DNA from: Closterium sp. NIES-65
Lineage: Eukaryota > Streptophyta > Zygnematophyceae > Desmidiales > Closteriaceae
Assembly: GCA_948144175.1 (NCBI GenBank)
Contig: CANXME010002001.1
Span: forward strand, 1,116,501 to 1,180,500
DNA: 64,000 nt
Reading direction: 5' to 3'
The notes under the pieces are model-generated. The model made no database searches. It was not told the origin of the DNA and saw only the letters and a list, made by a program, of their open reading frames with translations. Numbering within the stretch: the first letter of the stretch is position 1; each line of letters opens with the position of its first letter. Shown here piece after piece: positions 54,680 to 64,000 of this stretch. The position numbers and the translations under genes are program-made.

Positions 54680-56345
54680 TCCAGTGTCTGGCTGCTGCTT
54701 CACCTCATCTTGCGTCTGTACTGCTTACCCCTGAGGGAGACCCGGATGCACTAGACATCCCGACTCCGCGCTCTTACGCGGAGGCCGTAGAGGGTCCCTA
54801 CTCCTCTCAGTGGCAGGCAGCTATGGATGCAGAGATGGCTTCCTGGAAGTCCACAGGCACCTACGTTGACGCGGTTCCCCCTCCTGGGGCGAACATCGTC
54901 AGTGGCATGTGGATCTTCAGGGTGAAGCGGCCGCTGGGCTCTCCACCTGTCTTCAAGGCGCGGTACGTGGCTCGTGGCTTCAGTCAGCGGCAGGGAGTTG
55001 ACTACTTTCAGACCTTCTCTCCCACCCCGAAGATGACCACTCTTCGGGTGCTGCTTTATGTAGCCGCTCAGCGCGACTACGAGCTTCACTCTCTTGACTT
55101 CAGCAAAGCTTTCCTGCAGGGTAGCCTGCACGAGGAGATCTGGTTGCACCGTCCACCTGGCTTCACTGGGACTTTCCCTCCTGGCACCCAGTGGAGCCTC
55201 TGACGGCCAGTCTACGGTCTCCTCCAGGCACCGCGCGAGTGGCACGACACACTGAGGACTACACTTGCGGCTCTTGGGTTTGCTCCCTCTACTGCCGACC
55301 TGTCGCTGTTTCTGCGCACCGACACCTCTCTGCCGCCGTTCTACATCCTCGTGTACGTCGACGACTTGGTCTTTGCCACAGCTGACACTGCTGGACTCGC
55401 CCACGTGAAGTCCGAGCTGCAGAAGAGACACACGTGCACAGACCTGGGTGAACTGCGCAGCTACCTTGGCTTGCAGATCACCCGGGACAGAGCACGCCGC
55501 ACCATTACCCTTACTCAGTCACACATGGTGCAGCAGGTCCTTCAGCACTTCGGCTTCACGTTCTCCTCGCCTCAGGCCACTCCTCTGTCTACTCGCCACT
55601 CGCTCTCAGCTCTGCCTTCGGATGAGTCCGTAGAGTCGAGTGGCCCGTACCCAGAGCTTGCTGGCTGCCTCATGTACCTGATGACCTGCACACGACCTGA
55701 CCTTGCATACCCTCTTAGCATTCTTGCATGCTATGTTGCTCCTGGGAGACACAGACCAGAGCACATGGCTGCAGCGAAGAGGGTGTTGCGCTACTTGTGC
55801 AGTACGTCGGGCATGGGGCTAGTGCTTGGAGGGCGGAGTCCAGTGGTCCTCACTGGGCACGCGGACGCTTCTTGGGCAGACGACCAGGCTACGCAGCGGT
55901 CGTCACAGGGTTACACCTTCAGCCTTGGTTCCGGCTCTGTTTCGTGGCGGGCTACTCGCTTGTCTTCTGTTCTCGGCTCCAGTTGTGAGGCTGAGATCTA
56001 CGCCGGGGCCATGGCTGCACAGGAGCTTCGCTGGCTTACCTATCTGCTGACTGACCTTGGAGAGCCGCCTCGTTCTCCTCCGGTGCTGTACGTAGACAAC
56101 AAGGCCATGCTAGCCTTGTGTCGGGAGCACAGACTGGAGCACAGAACGAAGCACATTGCTCTCCGCTACTTTCTTGCTCGTGAGTTGCAGCAGCGTGGTC
56201 ACTTGCGACTTGCGTACGTGGCCTCTGAGGCCAACACTTGCGTACGTCAGTTTTCACCTAGGCACTTCCGCCTTGTGATCATCAGCGCTTCTGCACTCAG
56301 CTGGGTCTTGTGCCTGTCTTGCCTCACTTGCTCACCCCTTGACCT
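54680..56345 (+). pseudogene. Copia J reverse transcriptase and RNase H
   Basis: Readable segments are WQAAMDAEMASWKSTGTYVD, FKARYVARGFSQRQGVDYF, LDFSKAFLQGSLHEEIWL, LVYVDDLVFATAD, LGLQITRDRARRTITLT, SSCEAEIYAGAMAAQELRWL, YVDNKAMLALCREHRLEHRT and LRYFLARELQQRG. Confidence 0.87.
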
Positions 56346-56549
56346 TGCTTGTACTCTTACATATATATATACCTGCTCTTGCTTGTTTAGCCTTATATAT
56401 ATATGTGTACTCCTGCATGTGAACTGGCCTTGTGGCCCTGACCTTGTGCTCGGACTGTGTGGTGACGTTGTGATCCACCCTGAGCTTTGTCTGCTTTGCT
56501 GGACTGGTCTTGTGACCCCTTGTTCTCCCCCACTTTGCCTATGGGGGTG

Positions 56550-56670
56550 TGTCAAATTATAATATTGTGTAGGCTATAGTGGGGTAGCCCATATGGGGTA
56601 CATATTTCTAGGGTTGCATATTTGTATCACTTCCATTCCTTTGTCATTCATTCTCGTTCTACTATTCTCA
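56550..56670 (+). repeat. 3' LTR of Copia J
   Basis: 121 bp, about four differences from 49273-49392. Confidence 0.92.
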
Positions 56671-56675
56671 TAAGG

Positions 56676-57720
56676 TAGGTCGCTAGTTGGCTGGCGCTGT
56701 AGGATAAGTCCGGTCGGCATGTGACGGCGGCGAAAAGTAGACAGCCCAGTTTCTGTTGCTATTCCTGGATTCTGGCAGACGGCAGTAGTTTGGTTTCTTT
56801 GGTTGGGTCGGGCGATAGGTGACTGTAGGGTGTTGCGATGTGCGTCGGTGTGAAGCAGAAGCATTCGGCGATAGTGCTTGCGTATTTTGAGGCGCTGAGA
56901 TGAATGGCGTTGTCTTCGTCGAGAATGTTGAGCCCTAGGTACTGCGTGACATCGGGTGAGACTGTGAGGGAGAGATCCCTTTGGAGCTCCTTTTCGAACC
57001 AGGTGACGATGGCGGTAGTTGACCTGATGTAGAGTAAGTCATCGACGTAGACGATTAGCAAGACGTAGTCGTTGTCGTGGGTGAGGCGATACATGCCCTG
57101 GTCATGGGGCAGTTGGTCAAATCCGATACGTTTAAGTCGTGCGTGCAGGTACTGCTGCCAGAGTCGCGGTGCCTGTTTGATTCCATACAGCGATTTAAGT
57201 AGTTGACAGACGCGGGAAGGGTCGTCGACGAACTCGTGGGGCTGTTCAACGAAGATTTCGGCGTTGACTGGGGCGTACAGAAAAGTGTTGGCGACGTCGA
57301 TTTGTCGGAGTGGGCGGCGACGTGAGGCGGCGACGGCGAGAAGAATGCGTAGGGAAGTGTGTCGACTGACTGGAGCGATAGTCTCGGTGAAGTCGCGACC
57401 AGATTCTTGGTCGAATCCGCGGATGACCCATCGAGCCTTAAATCGTTCGATGGTTCCGTCGGAGTTGGTTTTGATCCGGAATACCCATTTCCCAGAGAGA
57501 ATGGGTCTGTCTTGTGCGAGTGATGCAGGGACGATCTTCCAGGTGTTGCGGTCTGATAGCGCTTTTAACTCCTTTTCCATGGCTTCGCGCCACTTTTCTC
57601 TGTGTTCCCCCCCCAGAGCCTGCTTGACAGAGCGAGGCTCTTCAGGTGGCGTCGAAGTCCCGTGCACAGCAGTGACGAGCCCCAGAACTTGGAGTCCGCT
57701 GGGGGTGTGACGGTTCATCA
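56676..57720 (-). pseudogene. Copia H reverse transcriptase
   Basis: Minus strand: WREAMEKELKALSDRNTWKI, FKARWVIRGFDQESGRDFTE, HTSLRILLAVAASRRRPLRQ, NAEIFVEQPHEFVDDPSRVC, LLKSLYGIKQAPRLWQQYLH and LLIVYVDDLLYIRS, which carries the catalytic pair. This is a Copia RT of the general plant type, quite unlike the A/E/J lineage in sequence. Confidence 0.88.
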
Positions 57721-59150
57721 GGGGATCCTCGGGATAGACTGCTTCGTCTCCCGCTTCAGGATCAGGTGCAAATCCGGGGCCATAGCGTTCAGAAATGTCG
57801 GTGTTGACGGGTTGGGGTGTTACGTAACCAGTGTCGGCGAAATGGTAGCAGGCGTCGGCATTGACGCTGTCGCGAGGATTTTCGTCGTCCATGGGGATTG
57901 GGACGGAGCAGTAGGGAAGGGGTCCAGTAGCTTCGGAGGCGCCGTCGACGTTTTCTTCTTCCCAGTCAGCAGCGTCGGAGGGTGAAGCGAAGGCTTGGGA
58001 GCCAGAAAATCCGCCGGTGGGTCCGACATGGCGTGCGATGTTGTCCAGGTAATGGTTGAGGGTGAGTCGCTCGTAGAAGATAACATCACGTGCTGCTACT
58101 GTTTCCTTTGTGTGGACGTCGAAGATTCGCCAAGCTTCGTAATGTTTTGCCAGCCCGAGGTGTAGGCCCCACTGTGCACGTTGCGAAAATCTTCCTGCGC
58201 GTGCAGTGTGTGGGTGGTACTGTACCATACACCCAAAGACTCTTAACATTTTTGTGTTGCCCAGCTTCCCAGTCCACAACAGGTGCGGAGATGCGTTGTT
58301 GGGCAGTGAAGACGAGGATAGCAAGTTGTGCAGGAGGACAGCGTGGTCCATCGCTGCTGGCCATTCTGAGTTGGGCAGTCGTGTTCCACGTAGCAGCTTT
58401 CGCATGGTTGTCTGCAGGGTCCTGTTCATCCTTTCTGCCACACCCTGCTGTTGGTGAGCGTAAGGGAGAGAGATGAGGCGTTTGATGCCTCTTTCTGCCA
58501 AGAACTGCTTGAAGCGGTGTGACTGGTATTCCATCTGACTGAAAACTCTTCAGTTTTACTCCCGATTCTCTTTCAGCGACAGGTAGCCAGGTTGTGAAGG
58601 CTTCTAGAGCCATGTCTCGTGACGGTAAGTTAACGTGCCAGACATAACGTGTTGCGGCGTCGATGAAGGTGATGACGTAGTTCAGATCTTCACGTCCTTC
58701 GGTTCGAGGTATGTATAAGATGTCGCTGTAGACTTTCTCGAGTAGTTGATAAACGGGGGCGCTCGGGTTGTGATGTGACGGGAACGGTTGGTGAGGCAAG
58801 TCCGCTTCCGGACAGATGAAGCAAGTGCCGCGTGGTCGTTTGAGTTCGCGTCCGTTGGGAAGAAGTAGAGCGTTCTTGTCTAACACTCCGGCTCGTATTG
58901 TGTTATATAGTGTCTTGTTTCCAGGATGTCCAAGGCGTTGATGCCAAATGTCTTCGGAGGCGCTGTGACCGACGGAGCGTTGATAGAAGTCGGCGTTGGC
59001 GAAGAAGGCGGCGTGTGTTGCTGCACTTCGATGAACGGCGCGTGGTGCTGGCGTTAACTGTTGGGCGGCTGTCGGTGGCGTGTCGATGATGGGAGGTGGT
59101 GGTGGCACGACGGAGGGACCGGGCTGTGGAGTTTCGGAAGGTGGTTCCAC
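57721..59150 (-). pseudogene. Copia H integrase
   Basis: The zinc-binding part IWHQRLGHPGNKTLYN and CFICPEADLPHQPF, the core YSDILYIPRTEGRED and FIDAATRYVWHVNL, and the second half SLPYAHQQQGVAERMNRTLQ are readable. The GKLGNTKMLRVFGCMVQYHP C-terminal segment follows. A Pro/Thr-rich stretch lies at its N-terminal side. Confidence 0.84.
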
Positions 59151-59306
59151 GACGACGGTTGGTTCTTCGACTACAGGTTCGGTGGTTGTTGGTGCTGTTT
59201 CGGCTGTTGTTGTTGTTTCGATGACGGGTACTGACTCGGGTGTTGCTTGTGTTTGCAGGACGGCAAGCGCGTTGGTACGTTCAGCCTCGGGAATGGTACG
59301 GGAGTA

Positions 59307-59921
59307 CTAGAAGCCTTCAGGACTGAAGTTCGGGTCAAGATCTGGCGGGTGCATCCAAGGTGCGAAGGCGACTATGCCGTCGCTGTCGGCGGTGCCTTTG
59401 TCGGGGACGAAATCAAGAACGAAGACGTCGGCTTGTTGAATTGCGCGGCCGATGAAGACCCCCCCTTTTTCGTGGTAAAGACGAATTTCCCGGGCGTCGA
59501 AGTCACACTCCAGGTGAATGCCTTTCGACATGAGCTGGCTGACGCTCAGTAAGTTAAAGCCAAGGTTGTCGACGACGAGCACTTTGTTTAATTGAAGAAT
59601 GACATTCGTTTCATTCGACTGAAGCTCCACGATTCCTTGTTTGTTGGTGCGCAGGTTTTCGTTGTTGGCGACGGTAATGATGACATCTCGCGAAAGACGT
59701 CGTTCACGTTGAAGAAACCGTGATGAAGAACACATATGGTGACCACAACAGCTGTCCAAGAACCATGTGTCGGGTCCGGTGGGTGCGCTATTTGCGATGG
59801 CGGCATACGTTGGATTCACATTAAGGGATGACGGTGGCGGTGACGGTCGCTCGTCGGGACTGTAAGTCGGTGGTGAACTTGTAATGCACGAGTCGATGTT
59901 TGACTCTGTTGTTCGTGCCAT
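59307..59921 (-). pseudogene. Copia H protease
   Basis: A 204-codon frame includes TWFLDSCCGHHMCSSSRFLQ and the downstream NLGFNLLSVSQLMSKGIHLE, the standard Copia protease pattern. Confidence 0.84.
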
Positions 59922-60065
59922 GGCGACGATTCTTGGTGTCTGTGCAGGTCCCGAAGTGGAGGTTGATGGTCGCGTTGAAGTAGTCGTAGAGGCGGTCGCG
60001 GGACGTTGTTGAGTTGACGCGATATGAGGAGGCGCTGGTTGCAGATGACGAGAGAATGATGCTGG

Positions 60066-61211
60066 TTATCGTTGCTGCTGAGGGCAGTTGAAGCGTGTAT
60101 GTCCTGATGTCCGACACAGATGACAGTAAGGAGGTACGTGTCTTCGATTTTGGTATCTTGGCTGTTGTCGATTGGTGTAAAGAACGACTGGTTCATGATG
60201 TCTTTTGTTGTTGCGTTCTTCGAACATGTCCATTTCCTGCTGCTCGGCATGAAGTTCGGCGCAGAGATGCATCTCGGAGAGTCGACCGTGAGCGCGAAGA
60301 AGTGAACGGGTGGTGCGCCATTGAGGTCCAAGGCCGGCGAGAACGACGGTTACAAACGCTTCTTCAGATAAGTTTCCTCCGCAGCGAATGAGTCTGTCGC
60401 GTAGTCCTTGACAACAACTGATGTAAGGCATGGCCTTTTCTCCAGGTTGCATTTGAACTGTTGTCAGTTGTGCCATGAGTCTGCTTTGTGTAACGCTGTC
60501 GGATGCTTGATGAATGCTTCGCAGATGCTGATAAGCGAGTTCCGCGGAGTTTGCGTAGTTCCGGTAGACGCGGATGCTTTGCTGCTCGTTCGGCGACAAA
60601 TTTCGAAGAAGTACGGTGTAGGCCATCAGAGAGTGATAAGTATAATTTTCCTTGTCTTTGTCTTCGCCGTTGTGTGGATATGGCCAGGTAGCGTTGAAGA
60701 ATCCAAGAAGATTCGCGCCTTCCATCAGGAGTTCAAACTCGAAACTCCAAGAATAGAAGTCTTTCCCGTTGAATGGTGTGGATGTGTGCAGTCGCAGGAT
60801 GTTGTTGAACTGTGCTTGTACTTGCAAGACTTCTTTGGAGTCTCGTTTGATGGCGGGAAGAGGAGTCGCTGGATGGCGAGGCGGCATAAACGTGAAGGAA
60901 CCAGGTGAGACTGAGTTTGGTGTTTGTTGATTATGTCGTCCGAACGATGAGTTGTCAATACTCATTGGTGTCGCTCCGTTGTTTACGCTGTTGCTGTTTG
61001 CAGGTTGTGAGGATTGCTGCTGCGACATGAAGTTGAAGAATTGCTCCATTAATCTTGGGTCGAAGCTTGTTGGCGGCGCTACTGGCGCCTGAGTAGATCG
61101 TTCCGTCGCTTCCGGCGTTAATCCGGGCGTTGTTCCTCCTTCGGTCTGCAGCTCGGAGACCGGGGGTAGAGCAGATCCCGTAGATGACCTTCTTTCTTTG
61201 CCACTTGCCAT
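60066..61211 (-). pseudogene. Copia H Gag
   Basis: A 381-codon frame starts MASGKERRSSTGSALPPVSE. The capsid region reads LHTSTPFNGKDFYSWSFEFE and QHLRSIHQASDSVTQSRLMA, then CQGLRDRLIRCGGNLSEEAF. Near the end is a classical zinc knuckle CHLCRTSGHTRFNC (CX2CX4HX4C). This frame is uninterrupted. Confidence 0.87.
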
Positions 61212-61317
61212 GTCTTGCCTTTCTTGAATAAAGGTTGAACTTCTTGTTTGCTTGCAGATTGGTAGCCTGAGAGAGGATTAGTGACGAGAGCCTTGTTCTC
61301 TGACTGCTCTCATACCA

Positions 61318-61716
61318 TGTTGGGCTGAGAATTTCAGCCTTAGGATCTTTGCAGAGAATAGGCTAGTAGGTGCTAGAGTAGCACAGCGGAAGACTTGAGT
61401 GAATGTACTTGTGCTGGTGTGTGAGAACAAGTAATTGATTAAAGCAAAGAGCATACAGGAATATATAGGAAAGATAGATTACAGGAAGCGGCTGTGTTTA
61501 TCGAGACGCCTAACGCTTCGACTATCGAGGCGGTTACTGTTCACTGAAGCGTCACTTGCTGTTACGTAACCTCCAGGCGGTTACAGCTCGCAACCTCCAG
61601 TTGCGGTTTGATGTGGTACGCGCCCTTTCGACTTCGTACCCCTTTTGTTGTGCTTCAGTATCGGGTGAGGTTCGATACTACAGAAACGCACTAAGTCATG
61701 CGTTTATATTCCCAAC
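61318..61716 (-). repeat. 5' LTR of Copia H
   Basis: 399 bp; its inner edge abuts the primer site TGGTATGAGAGC in element orientation. Confidence 0.94.
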
Positions 61717-61868
61717 AAAGTTGATAATCATACCTCAAATATGCCAGACTTAATTGGGCTTCATATAAATTTAACTGGCCATGTATCTTCCTATTGAATC
61801 AGTAGTGAAATGCAGTGAATGACCTTGTATTTCTCCTTGTGTATACCATCTAGTATACACGAGACGTA
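61717..61868. other. Host spacer between H and K
   Basis: AT-rich DNA that continues the sequence left of 48248. It starts with the right target duplication aagtt. No gene is seen. Confidence 0.6.
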
Positions 61869-62001
61869 TGTGAGAATAAGCGAACAGGAATGGATGAACT
61901 AGCAGTGAAAATGAGTACAAGTAGGAAACCCTAGAATTGTGTACCCCCTATAGGCTAACCCACTGTAGCCTACACAAGCATAACATATATAATGTTTGAC
62001 A
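61869..62001 (-). repeat. 3' LTR of Copia K
   Basis: It shares the core gtaggctac..tgggttagcc and gggggtacacaa with element A's LTR, its closest relative here. Confidence 0.85.
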
Positions 62002-62209
62002 CACCCCCATAGGCAAAGTGGGGGAGAACAAGGGGTCACAAGACCAGTCAAGCAAAGCAAAGCAAGCTCAGGGTGGATCACAAAGTCACCACACAGTCCG
62101 AGCACAAGAGCAGGGCCAGAGGCCAGTTCACATGCAGGAGTACAGACATATATATAAAACTAGACAAGCAAGAGCAGGAATATATATATATGTCACAGTA
62201 CAAGTGAAG

Positions 62210-63999
62210 TCAAGAGGAGAGCAAGTGAGGCAAGATAGGTACAAGACCCAGCTGGGTGCAAAAGCGCTGATGGTCACAAGGCGCGAGTGCCTTCGTGAAC
62301 ACATCAGCAGTGTTGGCCTCAGAGGCCACGTACGCAAGTCGCAACTGACCACGCTGCTGCAGCTCACGAGCAAGGAAGTAGCGGAGAGCAATGTGCTTCG
62401 TTCTGTGCTCCAAGCGCTGCTCTCGACACAAGGCCAGCATGGCCTTGTTGTCTACGTACAGCACTGGAGGAGAACGAGGCGGCTCTCCAAGGTCAGTCAG
62501 CAGGTAGGTGAGCCAGCGAAGCTCCTGTGCAGCCATGGCCCCGGCGTAGATCTCAGCCTCACAGCTGGAGCCGAGAACCGAAGACGAGCGAGTAGACCGC
62601 CACGAGACAGAGCCGGAACCAAGGCTGAAGGTGTAACCCTGTGACGACCGCTGCGTAGCCTGGTCGTCAGCCCAAGAAGCGTCCGCGTGGCCGGTAAGGA
62701 CCACTGGACTCCGCCCTCCAAGCACAAGCCCCATGCCCGACGTACTGCACAGGTAGCGCAATACCCTCTTCGCTGCAGCCATGTGCTCTGGTCTGTGTCT
62801 CCCAGGAGCAACATAGCGTGCATGAATGCTCAGAGGGTATGCAAGGTCAGGTCGTGTGCAGGTCATCAGGTACATGAGGTAGCCAACAAGCTCTGCATAC
62901 GGACCACTCGACTCTACGGACTCATCCGAAGGCAGAGCTGAGAGTGAGTGGCGAGTAGGCAGAGGAGTGGCCTGAGGCGAGGAGTACGTGAAGCCGAAGC
63001 GCTGAAGGACCTGCTGCACCATGTGTGACTGAGTCAAGGTAATGGTGCGGCGTGCTCTGTCCCGAGTGATCTGCAAGCCAAGGTAGCTGCGCAGTTCACC
63101 CAGGTCTGTGCACGTGTGTCTCTTCAGCAGTTCGGACTTCACGTAGGCGAGTCCAGCAGTGTCCGCTGTGGCAAAGACCAAGTCGTCGACGTACACGAGG
63201 ATGTAGAACGGCGGCAGTGAAGTGTCGGTGCGCAGAAACAGCGACGGGTCAGCAGTAGAAGGAGCAAACCCAAGAGCCGCAAGCGTAGTCCTCAGTGTGT
63301 CGTGCCACTCACGCGGTGCCTTGCGGAGACCGTAGACTGGCCGTCGGAGGCTCCACTGGGTGCCAGGAGGGAAAGTCCCAGTGAAGCCAGGTGGACGGCG
63401 CAGCCAGATCTCCTCGTGCAGGCTACCCTGCAGGAACGCAGTGCTGAAGTCGAGAGAGTGAAGCTCGTAGTCGCGCTGAGCGGCTATGTGCAGCAGCACC
63501 CGAAGAGTGGTCATCTTCGGGGTGGGAGAGAAGGTCTGAAAGTAGTCAACTCCCTGCCGCTGACTGAAGCCACGAGCAACGTACCGCGCCTTGAAGACAG
63601 GTGGAGAGCCCGGCGGCCGCTTCACCCGGAAGATCCACATGCCACTGACGATGTTCGCCCCAGGAGGGGGAACTGCGTCAACGTAGGTGCCTGTGGACTT
63701 CCAGGAAGCCATCTCTGCATCCATAGCTGCCTGCCACTGAGAGGAGTAGGGACCCTCTACGGCCTCCGCGTAAGAACGCGGAGTCGGGATGTCTAGTGCA
63801 TCCGGGTCTCCCTCAGGGGCAAGCAGTACAGACGCGAGATGAGGTGAAGCAGCCGCTAGACACTGTAACTCCTCCTGTCTGTCCTCTAGGACGTCCGTGC
63901 CAAGAGCACACTCACCCCCGACGGACGGAGGACAGACAGACGCAGACTCAGCAACAAGACCAGCAGCGTAGTCGAGACGACAGCGAGCAGCAAAGTCAA
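62210..63999 (-). CDS. Copia K polyprotein, RT and RNase H part (fossil element)
   Basis: Open on the minus strand from the window edge to the stop at 62210. Segments: LDIPTPRSYAEAVEGPYSSQ, WQAAMDAEMASWKSTGTYVD, GANIVSGMWIFRVKRPPGSP, FKARYVARGFSQRQGVDYF, LDFSTAFLQGSLHEEIWLRR, LVYVDDLVFATAD, SSCEAEIYAGAMAAQELRWL, YVDNKAMLALCREQRLEHRT and ANTADVFTKALAPCDHQRF. All RT and RNase H landmarks are in place. The rest of the polyprotein lies beyond the window, so whether K is whole cannot be judged. Confidence 0.85.
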   Translation of the reverse strand, partial: DFAARCRLDYAAGLVAESASVCPPSVGGECALGTDVLEDRQEELQCLAAASPHLASVLLAPEGDPDALDIPTPRSYAEAVEGPYSSQWQAAMDAEMASWKSTGTYVDAVPPPGANIVSGMWIFRVKRPPGSPPVFKARYVARGFSQRQGVDYFQTFSPTPKMTTLRVLLHIAAQRDYELHSLDFSTAFLQGSLHEEIWLRRPPGFTGTFPPGTQWSLRRPVYGLRKAPREWHDTLRTTLAALGFAPSTADPSLFLRTDTSLPPFYILVYVDDLVFATADTAGLAYVKSELLKRHTCTDLGELRSYLGLQITRDRARRTITLTQSHMVQQVLQRFGFTYSSPQATPLPTRHSLSALPSDESVESSGPYAELVGYLMYLMTCTRPDLAYPLSIHARYVAPGRHRPEHMAAAKRVLRYLCSTSGMGLVLGGRSPVVLTGHADASWADDQATQRSSQGYTFSLGSGSVSWRSTRSSSVLGSSCEAEIYAGAMAAQELRWLTYLLTDLGEPPRSPPVLYVDNKAMLALCREQRLEHRTKHIALRYFLARELQQRGQLRLAYVASEANTADVFTKALAPCDHQRFCTQLGLVPILPHLLSS

Positions 64000-64000
64000 C

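Larger units (their letters stand above)
49273..56670 (+). mobile_element. Copia element J, nested in Copia H
   Basis: A plus-strand Copia of the A/D/E/F/K lineage. LTRs are 49273-49392 and 56550-56670 (120 and 121 bp, about four differences). There is an exact 5-bp target duplication TAAGG (49268-49272 and 56671-56675). The primer site TGGTATCGAGC starts at 49393, and the polypurine tract cctatgggggtg precedes the 3' LTR. All parts are present: leader, Gag, protease, integrase, linker, RT, RNase H. It is the most complete member of this lineage here, with about five breaks in the frame. Confidence 0.93.
48248..61716 (-). mobile_element. Copia element H with nested element J
   Basis: A minus-strand Copia of a family distinct from the others. 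The LTRs are 399 bp (48248-48646 and 61318-61716; TGTTGGGC to CCAACA) with an exact 5-bp target duplication AAGTT (48243-48247 and 61717-61721). The primer site TGGTATGAGAGC is next to the 5' LTR at 61306-61317. Order in its direction: Gag, protease, integrase, RT, RNase H. Copia J lies between RT and RNase H. The LTRs differ at about seven positions (1.8%). Besides the insertion it has about four breaks. Confidence 0.93.
61869..64000 (-). mobile_element. Copia element K, 3' end; runs off the window
   Basis: The 3' LTR is at 61869-62001 (133 bp; TGTCAAAC to TCTCACA in its orientation). Upstream in its direction come the polypurine tract tatgggggtg, RNase H and RT. Only the 3' part is in the window. 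The RT-RNase H frame seen here is uninterrupted, so K may be a recent copy. The predicted target duplication is acgta (61864-61868); its partner would lie beyond 64000. Confidence 0.87.

Overview
The window looks like a transposon-dense nuclear locus of a green-lineage eukaryote, most likely a streptophyte alga. That guess rests on one host gene of the plant/animal TPRA1/CAND2 membrane-protein family, GT-AG introns, high GC, and plant-style Copia and chromodomain-type Gypsy elements. A zygnematophyte such as Closterium would fit, but this is a guess and not proven by the sequence. About 80% of the 64 kb (roughly 51 kb) lies inside identifiable retroelements. All of them are treated here as fossils.

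Layout. 1-2130: flanking DNA with a 5'-truncated LINE (254-1010) between 24-bp target duplications, then low-complexity DNA. 2133-3127 and 12171-12760 (minus): exon remnants of a gene ending in a Ulp1/C48-like cysteine-peptidase domain; they are split by Copia element A (3128-12170, minus), which sits inside an exon. A young non-autonomous LTR element, B (10274-12146), sits inside A's right LTR. 12760-13515: host intergenic DNA. 13516-39047: Gypsy element C, which holds a nest: C contains Copia D (17626-37903, plus), D contains Copia E (22019-37882, minus), and E contains Copia F (27679-32690, plus) and Copia G (33060-36790, plus). Target duplications are visible at nearly every level, and LTR divergence falls from outside to inside (about 6%, 4%, 3%, 1%). 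39053-48247: host DNA with one complete host gene. 48248-61716: Copia H (minus, 399-bp LTRs) with Copia J (49273-56670, plus) inserted in it. 61869-64000: the 3' end of Copia K (minus), running off the window.

The one convincing intact host gene is a six-exon CAND2/TPRA1-like seven-transmembrane protein (39280-48008, plus, 349 codons). Its exons total 1,050 bp in an 8.7-kb span. Most of the rest is tandem repeats inside introns: units of 21, 24, 25, 11, 19, 13 and 30 bp. The 21-bp array duplicates the first 5' splice site six times. These arrays are open in several reading frames and would mislead a gene finder into calling giant repeat proteins.

Copia elements A, D, E, F, J and K form one lineage. 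They share short LTRs (about 120-133 bp) with a common core, protease-integrase-RT-RNase H order, glycine-rich Gag tails, a Gly-Ala-Glu-Pro minisatellite between integrase and RT, and a recurring short LREWY peptide module. Where the 5' end is preserved (A, D, E, J), a GC-rich repetitive leader lies between primer site and gag. B appears to be little more than LTRs plus such a leader. Before the insertions, the Ulp1-like gene (minus) and the CAND2-like gene (plus) were probably head-to-head neighbours about 1 kb apart.
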